Below, piece after piece: positions 9,685 to 17,613 of a DNA stretch of 64,000 nucleotides (the first letter of the stretch is position 1; each line of letters begins with the position of its first letter). Position numbers and translations under genes: made by a program. This DNA comes from Burkholderiales bacterium. GTDB taxonomy: Bacteria > Pseudomonadota > Gammaproteobacteria > Burkholderiales > Burkholderiaceae_C. The stretch spans positions 1 to 64,000 of the forward strand of contig JAGWTU010000003.1 in NCBI GenBank assembly GCA_028868825.1. The letters run 5' to 3'. The notes beneath the pieces were generated by a model. That model did not search any database and was not told the DNA's origin. It was given only the letters and a program-made list of their open reading frames with translations.

Positions 9685-10236
9685 ATGGCAGCCACTCCAC
9701 GCCCCACCATCGACGACATCATGATGACGAAGCAGACCACCCGCAGGATCTTTCTCGCGCTCGGCGCGACCGGCCTGACCTACGGCCTGACGGCGCTGCG
9801 CGGCCTCGGCCTGAGCAATGCCACGGCGGCAGGCGCCACCACGTTCGAGGTCACGCACAGCGAAGCCGAATGGCGCAAGCTGCTGACGCCGAGCCAGTAT
9901 TCGGTGCTGCGCGAGGAAGGCACCGAGCGGGCCTTCACGAGCCCGCTCAACGACGAACACCGCAGCGGCCGCTTCGCCTGCGCCGGCTGCGCGCTGGAGT
10001 TGTTCAGCTCGAAGACCAAGTTCGACAGCGGCACCGGCTGGCCCAGCTTCTGGCAGCCGCTGCCCAAGGCCGTGCTCGAAATCAGCGACAGCAGCTTCGG
10101 CATGATGCGCACGGCGGTGTCGTGCCGACGCTGCGGCGGCCATCTCGGCCATGTCTTCGACGACGGCCCCAAGCCCACGGGGCTGCGCTACTGCATGAAC
10201 GGCGTCGCGCTGAGCTTCAAGCCCGGCGCGGCCTGA
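9685..10236 (+). CDS. msrB: Exported methionine-R-sulfoxide reductase MsrB
   Basis: 183 residues. The N-terminus carries a twin-arginine-like signal (TTRRIFLALGATGLTYGL), so the enzyme should work in the periplasm. The catalytic domain has the two zinc-binding pairs (FACAGCALEL and SCRRCGGHLGHVF), the substrate loop SGTGWPSFW and the catalytic Cys in RYCMNGVAL. MsrB reduces the R form of methionine sulfoxide in oxidised proteins. The start could also be one of the two ATGs at 9721 and 9724, which would place the RR motif closer to the N-terminus; neither has a strong ribosome site. It is followed by msrA. Confidence 0.93.
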   Translation: MAATPRPTIDDIMMTKQTTRRIFLALGATGLTYGLTALRGLGLSNATAAGATTFEVTHSEAEWRKLLTPSQYSVLREEGTERAFTSPLNDEHRSGRFACAGCALELFSSKTKFDSGTGWPSFWQPLPKAVLEISDSSFGMMRTAVSCRRCGGHLGHVFDDGPKPTGLRYCMNGVALSFKPGAA

Positions 10237-10283
10237 AGCGCGGCAGCCGACGCACTCGAATCATCAGCTCCAGGAGCCGCCCC

Positions 10284-11006
10284 TTGAAGAAGACCCCCAC
10301 CCGCATTTCCCGCCTTGCCCTTCGGCTCACGACGCTGGCGCTGGCCGCGGCCGGCTCGTATGCGCTGCTGGCGCACGCCGGCGAATCGGCCGTGGTCGTC
10401 CCTGCGCCGACGACGGACCTGACGCCGGCGCCCGCCGCGACGCTGCAGACGGCCGTCTTCGCCGGCGGCTGCTTCTGGGGCGTGCAGGGCGTGTTCGAGC
10501 ATGTGGCCGGCGTGAAGGTGGCCGTCTCGGGCTACGCCGGCGGCAACGCCGACACGGCGACCTACGAGCAGGTGGGCAGCGGCAGGACGGGCCACGCCGA
10601 GTCGGTGCGCGTCACCTACGACCCGAAGGCGATCAGCTACGGCCGGCTGCTGCAGATCTATTTCTCGGTCGCGCACGACCCGACCGAGTTGAATCGCCAG
10701 GGCCCCGACAGCGGCACGCAGTACCGCTCGACGATCTTCGCCGCCGATGCCGAACAGGCCCGCGTCGCGCGCAGCTACATCGACCAGATCAACCGCGCCC
10801 ATGTCTTCGGCAAGCCGCTGGCGACGACGGTCGAATCGCTCAAGGGTTTCTATCCGGCCGAGGCCTATCACCAGGATTTTCTGGTGCTCAACCCGCGCTA
10901 CCCGTACATCGTCTACAACGACCTGCCCAAGATCGACAACCTGAAGCGGCTGTTCCCGGCCGTCTACCAGAGCACGCCGGTGCTGGTCGGGTCGGCGAAG
11001 CAATGA
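10284..11006 (+). CDS. msrA: Exported methionine-S-sulfoxide reductase MsrA
   Basis: 240 residues from a TTG at 10284, chosen because AGGAG lies 7 bases upstream and because it restores a full signal peptide (KKTPTRISRLALRLTTLALAAAGSYALLAHA). The catalytic motif AGGCFWGVQ is at about residue 58, followed by SGYAGG, the SVAHDPTELNRQGPDSGTQYRS core and the EAYHQDF motif. MsrA reduces the S isomer of methionine sulfoxide. With msrB 47 bases upstream it forms an extracytoplasmic protein-repair pair, which fits next to a periplasmic redox cluster. Confidence 0.93.
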   Translation: MKKTPTRISRLALRLTTLALAAAGSYALLAHAGESAVVVPAPTTDLTPAPAATLQTAVFAGGCFWGVQGVFEHVAGVKVAVSGYAGGNADTATYEQVGSGRTGHAESVRVTYDPKAISYGRLLQIYFSVAHDPTELNRQGPDSGTQYRSTIFAADAEQARVARSYIDQINRAHVFGKPLATTVESLKGFYPAEAYHQDFLVLNPRYPYIVYNDLPKIDNLKRLFPAVYQSTPVLVGSAKQ

Positions 11007-11014
11007 ATCAATAG

Positions 11015-11034
11015 ATCGTCGATCAATCGACGAT
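11015..11034. repeat. Inverted repeat in the msrA to ACAD gap
   Basis: ATCGTCGAT-ca-ATCGACGAT, a perfect 9-base inverted repeat 9 bases after the msrA stop. There is no T-tract, so it may be an operator or a weak terminator. The rest of the 11007-11273 gap holds no gene I can support. Confidence 0.45.
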
Positions 11035-11273
11035 GAACGGTTTCGCGCCCGTTTCGGTGCGCGAACGGTAGGGCTGCGCGTTGTCCGCCACCTGGTAGCG
11101 CATGCCGGAGGTCCGGACATGGGTTCGGCCGTCGCACGAAGACAAGGCGCACGCCCCACGCGGCCTCCCGACGCCCGATCCGCGACAATCCCCACCGCCG
11201 ACCCGGCACCTTGAGTGTGCGCAGGGGGCTTCCCTTTTCCGCCAACCGCCGCATGAGTCGGCCAGGAAACCAC

Positions 11274-12431
11274 ATGACCACGACCTCCTCCACGGCCGCC
11301 ACGGCCGCCACGGCGGCTGCCCGCCTGCAAGGGCTGGACGCCATCGTCGCCGGCACCATCGCGCCGGCAGCACCCGAGACCGACAAGCTCGGCCGCTTTC
11401 CCCGCGCCGGCATCGATGCGCTCGCCGCCGGCGGGCTGCTCGGGCTGGTCAGCGACAGCGCCGTCGGCGGCGCCGGCGGCACGCTCGCCGATGCCGCGGC
11501 CGCCGTGCGGCGCGTCGCGCAGTCCTGCGCCTCGACGGCGATGGTGCTGGCGATGCACTACAGCGCCACCGCGGTGATCGAGAAGTTCGGCACCGGCCAG
11601 ACGCGCCGCGCCGTCGCCGCGGGCCGGCACCTGAGCACGCTCGCGTTCTCCGAGGCCGGATCGCGCAGCCATTTCTGGGCCCCGACGAGCACGGCCCAGG
11701 TCGACGGCGACGCCGTGCGGCTCGACGCCGCGAAGAGCTGGGTCACGTCGGCCGCCGAGGCCGACTCCTATGTCTGGTCGAGCCGGCCGCTGGCCGCCGA
11801 GGGCGCGAGCAGCCTGTGGCTCGTCGCGGGCCACGCGCCCGGCCTCACGACGGTCGCGCCCTTCGACGGCCTCGGGCTGCGCGGCAACGCCTCGTCACCC
11901 GTGCGCGCCGAGGGCGTGCATGTCGCCCGCGACGCGATGCTGGGCGCCGACGGCGGCGGCTTCGACACCATGATGGGCGTCGTCCTGCCCTGGTTCTCGG
12001 TCCTCAACGCCGCCGCGTCGGTGGGCCTGATCGAGGGCGCACTCGGCGCCGCCTGCGCCCATGTCACGGCCACGCGCTACGCCCATCTGGACAGCTCGAT
12101 CGCCGACCTGCCGACGGTGCGCGCCTACCTCGCACGCGCGAAGATCCAGGCCGACAGCGCCGCGCTGATGCTGGCCGACACCGTCGCCGCCCTCGCTGCG
12201 CAGCGCGCCGACGCGATGCTGCGCGTGCTCGAGGTCAAGGCCCATGCGGCCGAGACCGCGCTGGCCGTCACCGACACGGCAATGCGCGTGTGCGGCGGCG
12301 CCGCGTTCCGCAAGGACGTCGGCGTCGAGCGCCAGTTCCGCGACGCGCGCGCCGCGTCGGTGATGGCGCCGACTTCGGACATGCTCTACGACTTCATCGG
12401 CAAGGCCATCCTCGGCCTGCCGCTGTTCTGA
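11274..12431 (+). CDS. Acyl-CoA dehydrogenase-like flavoprotein
   Basis: 385 residues with the acyl-CoA dehydrogenase fold: N-terminal helices (GGLLGLVSDSAVGGAGGT), a middle beta domain (TLAFSEAGSRSHFWAP and AAKSWVTSA, matching the family's flavin and substrate segments), and a C-terminal four-helix domain ending in AMRVCGGAAFRKDVGVERQFRDARAA. The usual catalytic Glu context is not obvious, so it may be a monooxygenase or another flavoprotein of the superfamily (DszC/SfnB type) instead of a true dehydrogenase. Start at ATG 11274 has AGGAAA upstream; an in-frame ATG exists at 11211. It is followed after 14 bases by the PhnD-like gene. Confidence 0.8.
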   Translation: MTTTSSTAATAATAAARLQGLDAIVAGTIAPAAPETDKLGRFPRAGIDALAAGGLLGLVSDSAVGGAGGTLADAAAAVRRVAQSCASTAMVLAMHYSATAVIEKFGTGQTRRAVAAGRHLSTLAFSEAGSRSHFWAPTSTAQVDGDAVRLDAAKSWVTSAAEADSYVWSSRPLAAEGASSLWLVAGHAPGLTTVAPFDGLGLRGNASSPVRAEGVHVARDAMLGADGGGFDTMMGVVLPWFSVLNAAASVGLIEGALGAACAHVTATRYAHLDSSIADLPTVRAYLARAKIQADSAALMLADTVAALAAQRADAMLRVLEVKAHAAETALAVTDTAMRVCGGAAFRKDVGVERQFRDARAASVMAPTSDMLYDFIGKAILGLPLF

Positions 12432-12445
12432 GGCGCGGACACCGC

Positions 12446-13324
12446 ATGCACCACATCCACGACGACAAGCCCCTCATCCTCGGCGCCGTCGCCTACGCGC
12501 CCAAGGTGGTCACGATCTGGGAAGGCTTCAAGCAGCATTTCATCGATCACGGACTGCCCTTCGATTACGTGCTGTATTCGAATTACGAGCGCCAGGTCGA
12601 GGACCAGTTCGACGGCCGCATCGACGTCGCCTGGAATTCGCCGCTCGCCTGGCTGCGTGCCGAGCGCATCGCGCGCGCGCGCAGCGTCGCCGATCAGGTG
12701 CGCGCGATCACGATGCGCGACGCCGATTGCGACCTCACGTCGGTGCTCGTCGTGCGCGCCGATTCGGATATCCACGGCGTGGCCGATCTGCGCGGCCGGC
12801 GCATCGGCGTCGGCGCCATCGATTCGCCGCAGGCGACGCTGATCCCGCTGCAATGGCTGCGCGAACAGGGTCTGGCCGTCGATACCGAAGCGACCGTCGT
12901 GCGCCACGACGTGCTCGGCGGCAAGCATGGCGACCATGTCGGCGGCGAACGCGACGCGGCGCGCGCGCTCGTCGCCGGCGGCGTCGACGCGGCCTGGATG
13001 ATCGACGGCAACCACCTCGCGTTCACGCAGGAGGGCACGTTGCCGCCTGGGCGCTGCCGCGTGCTCGCGCGCACCCCCGCCTACGACCATTGCAACTTCA
13101 CCACCAGCCCCGGTGCGCCGGCGGCGGCGCTGGCGAGGTTCGAGGAGCTGCTGATGGCGATGTCGTTCGACGACGCCGCCGTGCGGCCGCTGCTCGAACT
13201 CGAAGGGCTGCGCGCGTGGAAGCCCGGCCGCACGGCCGGCTACGCGCTGCTCGATCGCGCGGTCACCGCGACCGGCTTCTACGATGCCCAGGGGGCGATC
13301 GGTGTCGCCGACTACCGTTACTGA
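12446..13324 (+). CDS. PhnD/SsuA-like binding protein lacking a signal peptide
   Basis: 292 residues of the periplasmic-binding-protein type II fold used by phosphonate and sulfonate transporters: LILGAVAYAPKVVTIWEGF at the N-terminus, RIDVAWNSPLAWL, DLTSVLVVRADSDI, ADLRGRRIGVGAIDSPQATL. It begins straight at MHHIHDDKPLILGAV with no signal peptide or lipobox, and no ABC permease or ATPase lies near, so it is probably a cytoplasmic substrate-binding or sensing protein. It sits between an acyl-CoA dehydrogenase-like gene and a di-iron protein gene on the same strand. Confidence 0.75.
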   Translation: MHHIHDDKPLILGAVAYAPKVVTIWEGFKQHFIDHGLPFDYVLYSNYERQVEDQFDGRIDVAWNSPLAWLRAERIARARSVADQVRAITMRDADCDLTSVLVVRADSDIHGVADLRGRRIGVGAIDSPQATLIPLQWLREQGLAVDTEATVVRHDVLGGKHGDHVGGERDAARALVAGGVDAAWMIDGNHLAFTQEGTLPPGRCRVLARTPAYDHCNFTTSPGAPAAALARFEELLMAMSFDDAAVRPLLELEGLRAWKPGRTAGYALLDRAVTATGFYDAQGAIGVADYRY

Positions 13325-13335
13325 GGGCCGCGGCT

Positions 13336-13359
13336 CCATCTCGCCCTGCGGCGAGATGG
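13336..13359 (+). repeat. Hairpin in the gap before the di-iron gene
   Basis: CCATCTCGCC-ctgc-GGCGAGATGG, a perfect 10-base stem with a 4-base loop, 12 bases after the PhnD-like stop. No T-tract follows, so it is more likely an RNA stability or translational element than a terminator. Confidence 0.6.
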
Positions 13360-13370
13360 ACGGCCCGAAG

Positions 13371-13394
13371 GCCATGACCGTCCCTGGTCATGGC
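13371..13394 (+). promoter_or_regulatory. Hairpin enclosing the start codon of the di-iron gene
   Basis: GCCATGACC-gtccct-GGTCATGGC is a perfect 9-base inverted repeat. The downstream arm (13386-13394) contains the ATG start at 13390, so the initiation codon would be base-paired when the hairpin forms. It lies directly after the hairpin at 13336-13359. Confidence 0.55.
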
Positions 13395-14592
13395 TGAGCC
13401 GCCGACGCCGCCGCTCGCGCTCGACCTCGGACCGCTCGGCCTCGACGGCGGCGCGCAACTGCTGCTGAACCACGGCCTGCGCCGGCGCGCGCCGGGCCAG
13501 GCGCTGCGCGTCCAGGGCAGCCACACCGACCTCGCGCTGCACCTCGCGGCCTGGTGCCGCAAACGTGGCCTGGCGCTGGGCACGGTCGATGGCGCGCTGA
13601 CGATCACCGGAGGCACCGACGCGCGCTGGCAGGGCGCGGCGCGTGCCGACGCCGGCCAGGCCTCGCCGCCGGGCGCCGTCGCCGATCGCGCCGATGCGCG
13701 CTGGGGCGTCGCCGCGCGCGGCGCGCTCGTCGAGGCCGGCGCGCCCGAATTCCATTTCCCGCTGTCCGACAAGCCCGCGCTGTGGTCGGACGACGCGGCA
13801 CGGCTGTACGCCGCCGCCGTCGCCGCGCAATGGGACCCCGATGTCGCCGTCGACTGGCAGGCCGAATTCGAACTGCCCGACGAGGTCGAGGACGCCGTCG
13901 TCCAGGTCATGACCTATCTGGTCGAGAACGAGAACGCCGCGCTGCTGGTGCCGGCGCGGTTCCTCGGCCAGATGCACCCGCATTACCGCGAGGTGCTGCA
14001 ATGCCTGGCGATCACGATCGCCGACGAGGCGCGCCATGTCGAGGTCTTCACGCGCCGCATCGCGCTCAAGGGCCGGCGCCCGGCGCTGTCGACGGCCGGC
14101 GCGCAGGCCTCGCTGAAGACGCTGTTCGACGCGCCGGACTTCTCGGTCTCGTCGCTGCTGCTGGCGGTGCTCGGCGAGGGCAGCTTCGTCAATCTGCTGA
14201 ATTTCCTCCAGGCCTGGGCGCCCGATCCGGTGACGCGCCAGATCTGCCGCCTGGCCGGCCGCGACGAGGCGCGCCATGTCGCGTTCGGCATGTCGCACCT
14301 GGCCTGGCAGCTCGCCGTCGAGCCCGATCTGCGATCGCGCCTGGGCGCCGCCGTCGACGCGCGCCACGACGCGCTGGCCGACACCGACGGTCTGAACGAG
14401 GAGGTGTTCGACGCGCTCGTGCTGCTGGCCGCCGGCGCCTTCACGCCCGAGGCCATCGCCGCCGGCCATGCGCGCGTGCAGCAGCTGATGGCCGAGATGG
14501 CCGAGGGCCGGCGTTCGCGACTCGTCAAGCTCGGCTTCGGGCCCGAGGTCGCGGCGGCGCTGGCGCAGCGCCACACGCGCAATTTCATGTAG
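13390..14592 (+). CDS. TusA-like domain fused to ferritin-like di-iron protein
   Basis: 400 residues. Residues 10-65 have the TusA/SirA pattern (LALDLGPLGLDGGAQLLLN, PGQALRVQG, LHLAAWCRKRGLAL), but the Cys-Pro of TusA is replaced by Gly-Gly. From about 160 there is a four-helix ferritin-like domain with iron-ligand motifs: VENENAALL, ITIADEARHVEVF, LLAVLGEGSFVN and RLAGRDEARHVAFG, giving the two E...ExxH pairs of a di-iron carboxylate site. It would be an oxygen-activating or oxidase enzyme whose substrate is unknown. It is the third gene after the flavoprotein and the PhnD-like protein, and its end overlaps a convergent gene by 8 bases. Confidence 0.75.
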   Translation: MAEPPTPPLALDLGPLGLDGGAQLLLNHGLRRRAPGQALRVQGSHTDLALHLAAWCRKRGLALGTVDGALTITGGTDARWQGAARADAGQASPPGAVADRADARWGVAARGALVEAGAPEFHFPLSDKPALWSDDAARLYAAAVAAQWDPDVAVDWQAEFELPDEVEDAVVQVMTYLVENENAALLVPARFLGQMHPHYREVLQCLAITIADEARHVEVFTRRIALKGRRPALSTAGAQASLKTLFDAPDFSVSSLLLAVLGEGSFVNLLNFLQAWAPDPVTRQICRLAGRDEARHVAFGMSHLAWQLAVEPDLRSRLGAAVDARHDALADTDGLNEEVFDALVLLAAGAFTPEAIAAGHARVQQLMAEMAEGRRSRLVKLGFGPEVAAALAQRHTRNFM

Positions 14593-15004
14593 CGCCGCGG
14601 CGCAGGCGCATCGACTCGAGGCGCCGGCACAGGCCGACGAAGGCGACGAAGGCGAGGCAGCCGCCGATCGAAGCCGCCAGCACCGGCAGACGGCGCGGGA
14701 AGACCAGGAAATACGACTGGCCCTTGATCATCGACGAGAAGCTCGAGACGGCGAAGGGCATGAAGTAGAGCCGGAACAGCTGCCAGCGGTCGGTGGCCGC
14801 GCCACGATCGACGCTCAGCCGCAGCGCGTAGCCGATGACGAGGCTGATGCCGGCCGAGCTCAGCCACAGCGACGGCGAGGGTTCGAACAGCGTGATCGCG
14901 GTGACGAGATACCAGATCAGGTAGCACCAGAGCACGACCTTGCCCCGGGGCAGCGCGGCGAAATAGTGCAGCAGCATCGGCATCGGCGTCCGCTCAGGAT
15001 CCAT
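14585..15004 (-). CDS. Small integral membrane protein
   Basis: 139 residues with about four hydrophobic segments: VVLWCYLIWYLVTAITLF, LWLSSAGISLVIGYALRL, LYFMPFAVSSFSSMI and VLAASIGGCLAFVAFVGL. No family is recognised. It starts at ATG 15004, inside the last codons of the MFS gene, or alternatively at MPMLLHYF (14983). The overlap with the MFS stop suggests cotranscription and a helper role for that transporter, which is an inference. Confidence 0.65.
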   Translation of the reverse strand: MDPERTPMPMLLHYFAALPRGKVVLWCYLIWYLVTAITLFEPSPSLWLSSAGISLVIGYALRLSVDRGAATDRWQLFRLYFMPFAVSSFSSMIKGQSYFLVFPRRLPVLAASIGGCLAFVAFVGLCRRLESMRLRRGAT

Positions 15005-16604
15005 GCGCGGCGATCGAGCGCTGGATGTCTTCCAGGCTGACGCCCCGCGTCTCGACCGCGCTGCGCGCGAGCAACAGCGCCGACACCGCCATCGGCAGCG
15101 CGATCACCAGCGCCGAGATCGCGAAATGGTCGAAGAAGCCGAACAGCGCGAGCCCGGCGCCGACGATGCCGCCGAACTTCGAACTCGCCGCGACCAGCCC
15201 CGACCCGCTGCCGCGCAGATGCACCGGGTAGATCTCGGCGGCGTACGGAATCAGCATCGCGATGACGCCGCTGACGCTGACGAGCAGCGCCACTGTCGCG
15301 GCCGTGGTCAGCGCGGTCGAGCGCAGTTCCAGCAGCGCCAGTGCCGCGAACAGCAACAGTGACAACGCCGTGCAGGCGATGAAGATGACGAGCGACTTGA
15401 AGCTGCTCCAGCGTTGGTACATGAGGATCACGACGCCGATGCCGGGCAGCGCGAGGATGGCCGAGCGCGCGAGCAGCGCGCTGGCCGTCGCCGGATCGAC
15501 GCCGAGCTGGCGCAGATTGCTCGGCAGCCAGAGCAGGAAACCGAAGTTCGCCAGCCCCCAGCCGATGCCGCAGACGAGCAGCGCCCAGGTCACGCGGGCA
15601 TGGCGGCCATGGACGAGCTGGCGCAGGCTGGCCGCGGGGTGGCTCTCGTCGATCACCGGCGCACCGGGATGGCCGGCGTCGTCGGTCTCGAGCCCCGTGC
15701 GGCGGCCGGCGTAGCGCTGCAGCACCGCCAGCGCCTCGTCGCGGCGGCCGATCGAGGCCAGGAAGCGTGGCGATTCGGGGATGTAGCGGTTGAGGAAGAT
15801 GATCGCCGCGCCGGTCGGGAAACCCAGCAGCCAGAGCACGCGCCAGTTGAACAGCGGCTCGAGCAGCGCCGCGGCGCCGGCGGCGATCAGATAACCGGCC
15901 GAGGTGCCGATGCCGCCCAGCGCCACGAGCAGCCAGCCGCGATGCCGTGCCGGCACCGTCTCGGCCATCAGCGTGAAGGTGATCGGCAGCAGGCCGCCGG
16001 CCGATGCGCCCATCAGGAAGCACATCGCGAGGTTCCATTCGAAGCTCGGCATCGCGCCGCAGATCGCCGTGCCGATGAACATCAGCGCCGAGAGCAGGAT
16101 CGCGGCGCGACGGCCGTAGCGGTCAGCGACGCGGCCCCAGACGACCGAGCCGAGCGTTGTCCCCGTCAATGCGAACAGTGCCAGCAGGCTGGCCTGCGCA
16201 TGCGGCAGCGCGTATTCCTCGCTCATGCCCGGCATCACGAAGCCCAGCGTCGCCGGCTTCATGACGTCGATCGCCAGCGTGATGATCAGCACCAGCACGA
16301 GCTTGGCGTGCTCGCGGTTGAGGCCGACGCCGTCGGCGACATGGAAGAAGGCCGTCGCGCCGCGCGCGGCGCCTGCTCGCGGCCGCGGCGGCAGCAGGCC
16401 ATACGAGGCCAAGGCGAGGCCGATCGGGATCATCGCCATGCCGACCCACATGTCCAGCGTCATCGGCATGCCGACGAGCCGCCAATGCGTGTGGCGGCCC
16501 ATCAGGAACATCGGCCCATGCGCCAGCACGCCGAGCGCGATCAGCAGCGTGCCGGCGAAGAAGGCCAGCGGATGCTGGAACAGCGAACGGGTAGCGGTGG
16601 GCAT
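14994..16604 (-). CDS. MFS transporter with two extra N-terminal helices
   Basis: 536 residues, about 100 longer than a usual major facilitator. The first 75 residues add two hydrophobic helices (HPLAFFAGTLLIALGVLAHG, WVGMAMIPIGLALASYGLL) before a standard 12-helix MFS core that has the sugar-porter-like motifs WGRVADRYGRRAA, the MGASAGGLLPITF segment, WLLGFPTGAAII and PESPRFLASIGR. It belongs to the group of MHS/aromatic-acid symporters and sugar porters; the substrate cannot be read. It is followed by a small membrane protein and preceded by an IclR-type regulator gene on the same strand. Confidence 0.85.
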   Translation of the reverse strand: MPTATRSLFQHPLAFFAGTLLIALGVLAHGPMFLMGRHTHWRLVGMPMTLDMWVGMAMIPIGLALASYGLLPPRPRAGAARGATAFFHVADGVGLNREHAKLVLVLIITLAIDVMKPATLGFVMPGMSEEYALPHAQASLLALFALTGTTLGSVVWGRVADRYGRRAAILLSALMFIGTAICGAMPSFEWNLAMCFLMGASAGGLLPITFTLMAETVPARHRGWLLVALGGIGTSAGYLIAAGAAALLEPLFNWRVLWLLGFPTGAAIIFLNRYIPESPRFLASIGRRDEALAVLQRYAGRRTGLETDDAGHPGAPVIDESHPAASLRQLVHGRHARVTWALLVCGIGWGLANFGFLLWLPSNLRQLGVDPATASALLARSAILALPGIGVVILMYQRWSSFKSLVIFIACTALSLLLFAALALLELRSTALTTAATVALLVSVSGVIAMLIPYAAEIYPVHLRGSGSGLVAASSKFGGIVGAGLALFGFFDHFAISALVIALPMAVSALLLARSAVETRGVSLEDIQRSIAAHGS

Positions 16605-16635
16605 GGCGCGCCGGGTGCAGGGCGGGCCATTATCG

Positions 16636-17475
16636 TTAGCGCATCGATTCCCGGTGTTTCGCGGCGCCCGGCCAGCCCAGCCGGGCCGAGATCTCGGCCG
16701 CTGCCGCACGCACGGCGCGCGCGCTGGCCGAGTTCCAGGCGATCGGCAGCCGGTCCTGGTGGTCGAGCGCGGTGATGACGAGCGCGGCCACGCCCTCGCT
16801 GTCGTAGACCGGCGCGCTGAAGGCGTTGACACCGGGGATCGGCCGGCCCTGCGCGCGCGCCACGCCATGCGCGGCGAGGTCCTGGCGCGCCTGCGCGACC
16901 TCGGCCAGCGCCTGCGCCGACAGCGGCTGCGGCGCGCGGCCGGGGTCGCCCAGCGCCAGGGTCTGCGCGTCGCGGATGCGCGCATCGGGCAGCGCGGCGG
17001 CGAAGGCGCGGCCGGTCGCGGTGCCGAGGATGGACATCACGGTGCCGACGCGCATCGCCACGTGCAGCGGCTGGCGCGCCTCGATCATGCGCACGACGGT
17101 GGGGCCGAAATCGCCCCAGACGGCGATCGCCACCGCATGGCCGGTGGCCGCGGCCAGCGCCTCGGCCACCGGCGTGGCCACGCGCAGCGGGTCGAGCTGG
17201 CGCAGGCAGGCCAGGCCGAGCTGCAGCGCCGCGGGGCCGAGCGCGTAGCGGCCGCCATCGGCCTGCTGCTCGATCAGCCGCAGGCGGCCGAAGCTCACCA
17301 GATAGGGATGGGCGCGGGAAGGCGCGAGGCCGGCCGCCGCCGCCAGATCCTTCAGCGTCATCGGCCCGGCACCGTCGGCCAGCGCCAGCAGCAGCCGCCC
17401 GCCCACCTCCACCGACTGCACGGCGCGCCGGCCGCGTTCCTCGTCGCCCTGCTCCGCCTCGTCCGCTGCGCGCAT
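16636..17475 (-). CDS. IclR-family transcriptional regulator
   Basis: 279 residues: an N-terminal winged helix (RRAVQSVEVGGRLLLALADGAGPMTLKDLAAAAGLAPSRAHPYL in outline, residues 15-60) followed by the IclR ligand-binding domain (LDPLRVATPVAEALAAATGHAVAIAVW, GTVMSILGTATGRAFAAALP and the C-terminal SAPVYDSEGVAALVITAL). IclR proteins bind small carboxylic acids. The ATG at 17475 has GGAG upstream. It is divergent from a beta-lactamase-fold gene across 138 bases that contain a readable operator, and it precedes an MFS gene on its own strand; both are likely targets. Confidence 0.88.
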   Translation of the reverse strand: MRAADEAEQGDEERGRRAVQSVEVGGRLLLALADGAGPMTLKDLAAAAGLAPSRAHPYLVSFGRLRLIEQQADGGRYALGPAALQLGLACLRQLDPLRVATPVAEALAAATGHAVAIAVWGDFGPTVVRMIEARQPLHVAMRVGTVMSILGTATGRAFAAALPDARIRDAQTLALGDPGRAPQPLSAQALAEVAQARQDLAAHGVARAQGRPIPGVNAFSAPVYDSEGVAALVITALDHQDRLPIAWNSASARAVRAAAAEISARLGWPGAAKHRESMR

Positions 17476-17499
17476 CACCGTTTCTCCTTCGGGATCGAG

Positions 17500-17548
17500 T
17501 TTGCCTAAAGCAAAGTCATTTGCCAATCGAAAACGACGCCGGTACACT
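17500..17548 (+). promoter_or_regulatory. Promoter with overlapping IclR-type operator
   Basis: A good sigma-70 promoter reads TTGCCA (17520-17525), 17 bases, TACACT (17543-17548), pointing at the gene at 17614. Overlapping its -35 box are three alternating half-sites TTTGC-ctaaa-GCAAA-gtca-TTTGC (17500-17523), a likely site for the divergently encoded IclR regulator. Confidence 0.65.
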
Positions 17549-17613
17549 GCGGCACAGTCCCCGGCGACGCCCAGGCATCGCCGCACCGCACCCGACCCAG
17601 GAGATCGCCCGCC

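Noticed and set aside
11023..11103. Minus-strand ORF starting MRYQVADNAQPYRSR of 26 residues
   Set aside because: It looks coding-like, but it is too short, has no ribosome site, and overlaps inverted repeats; it may be a remnant, not a gene.
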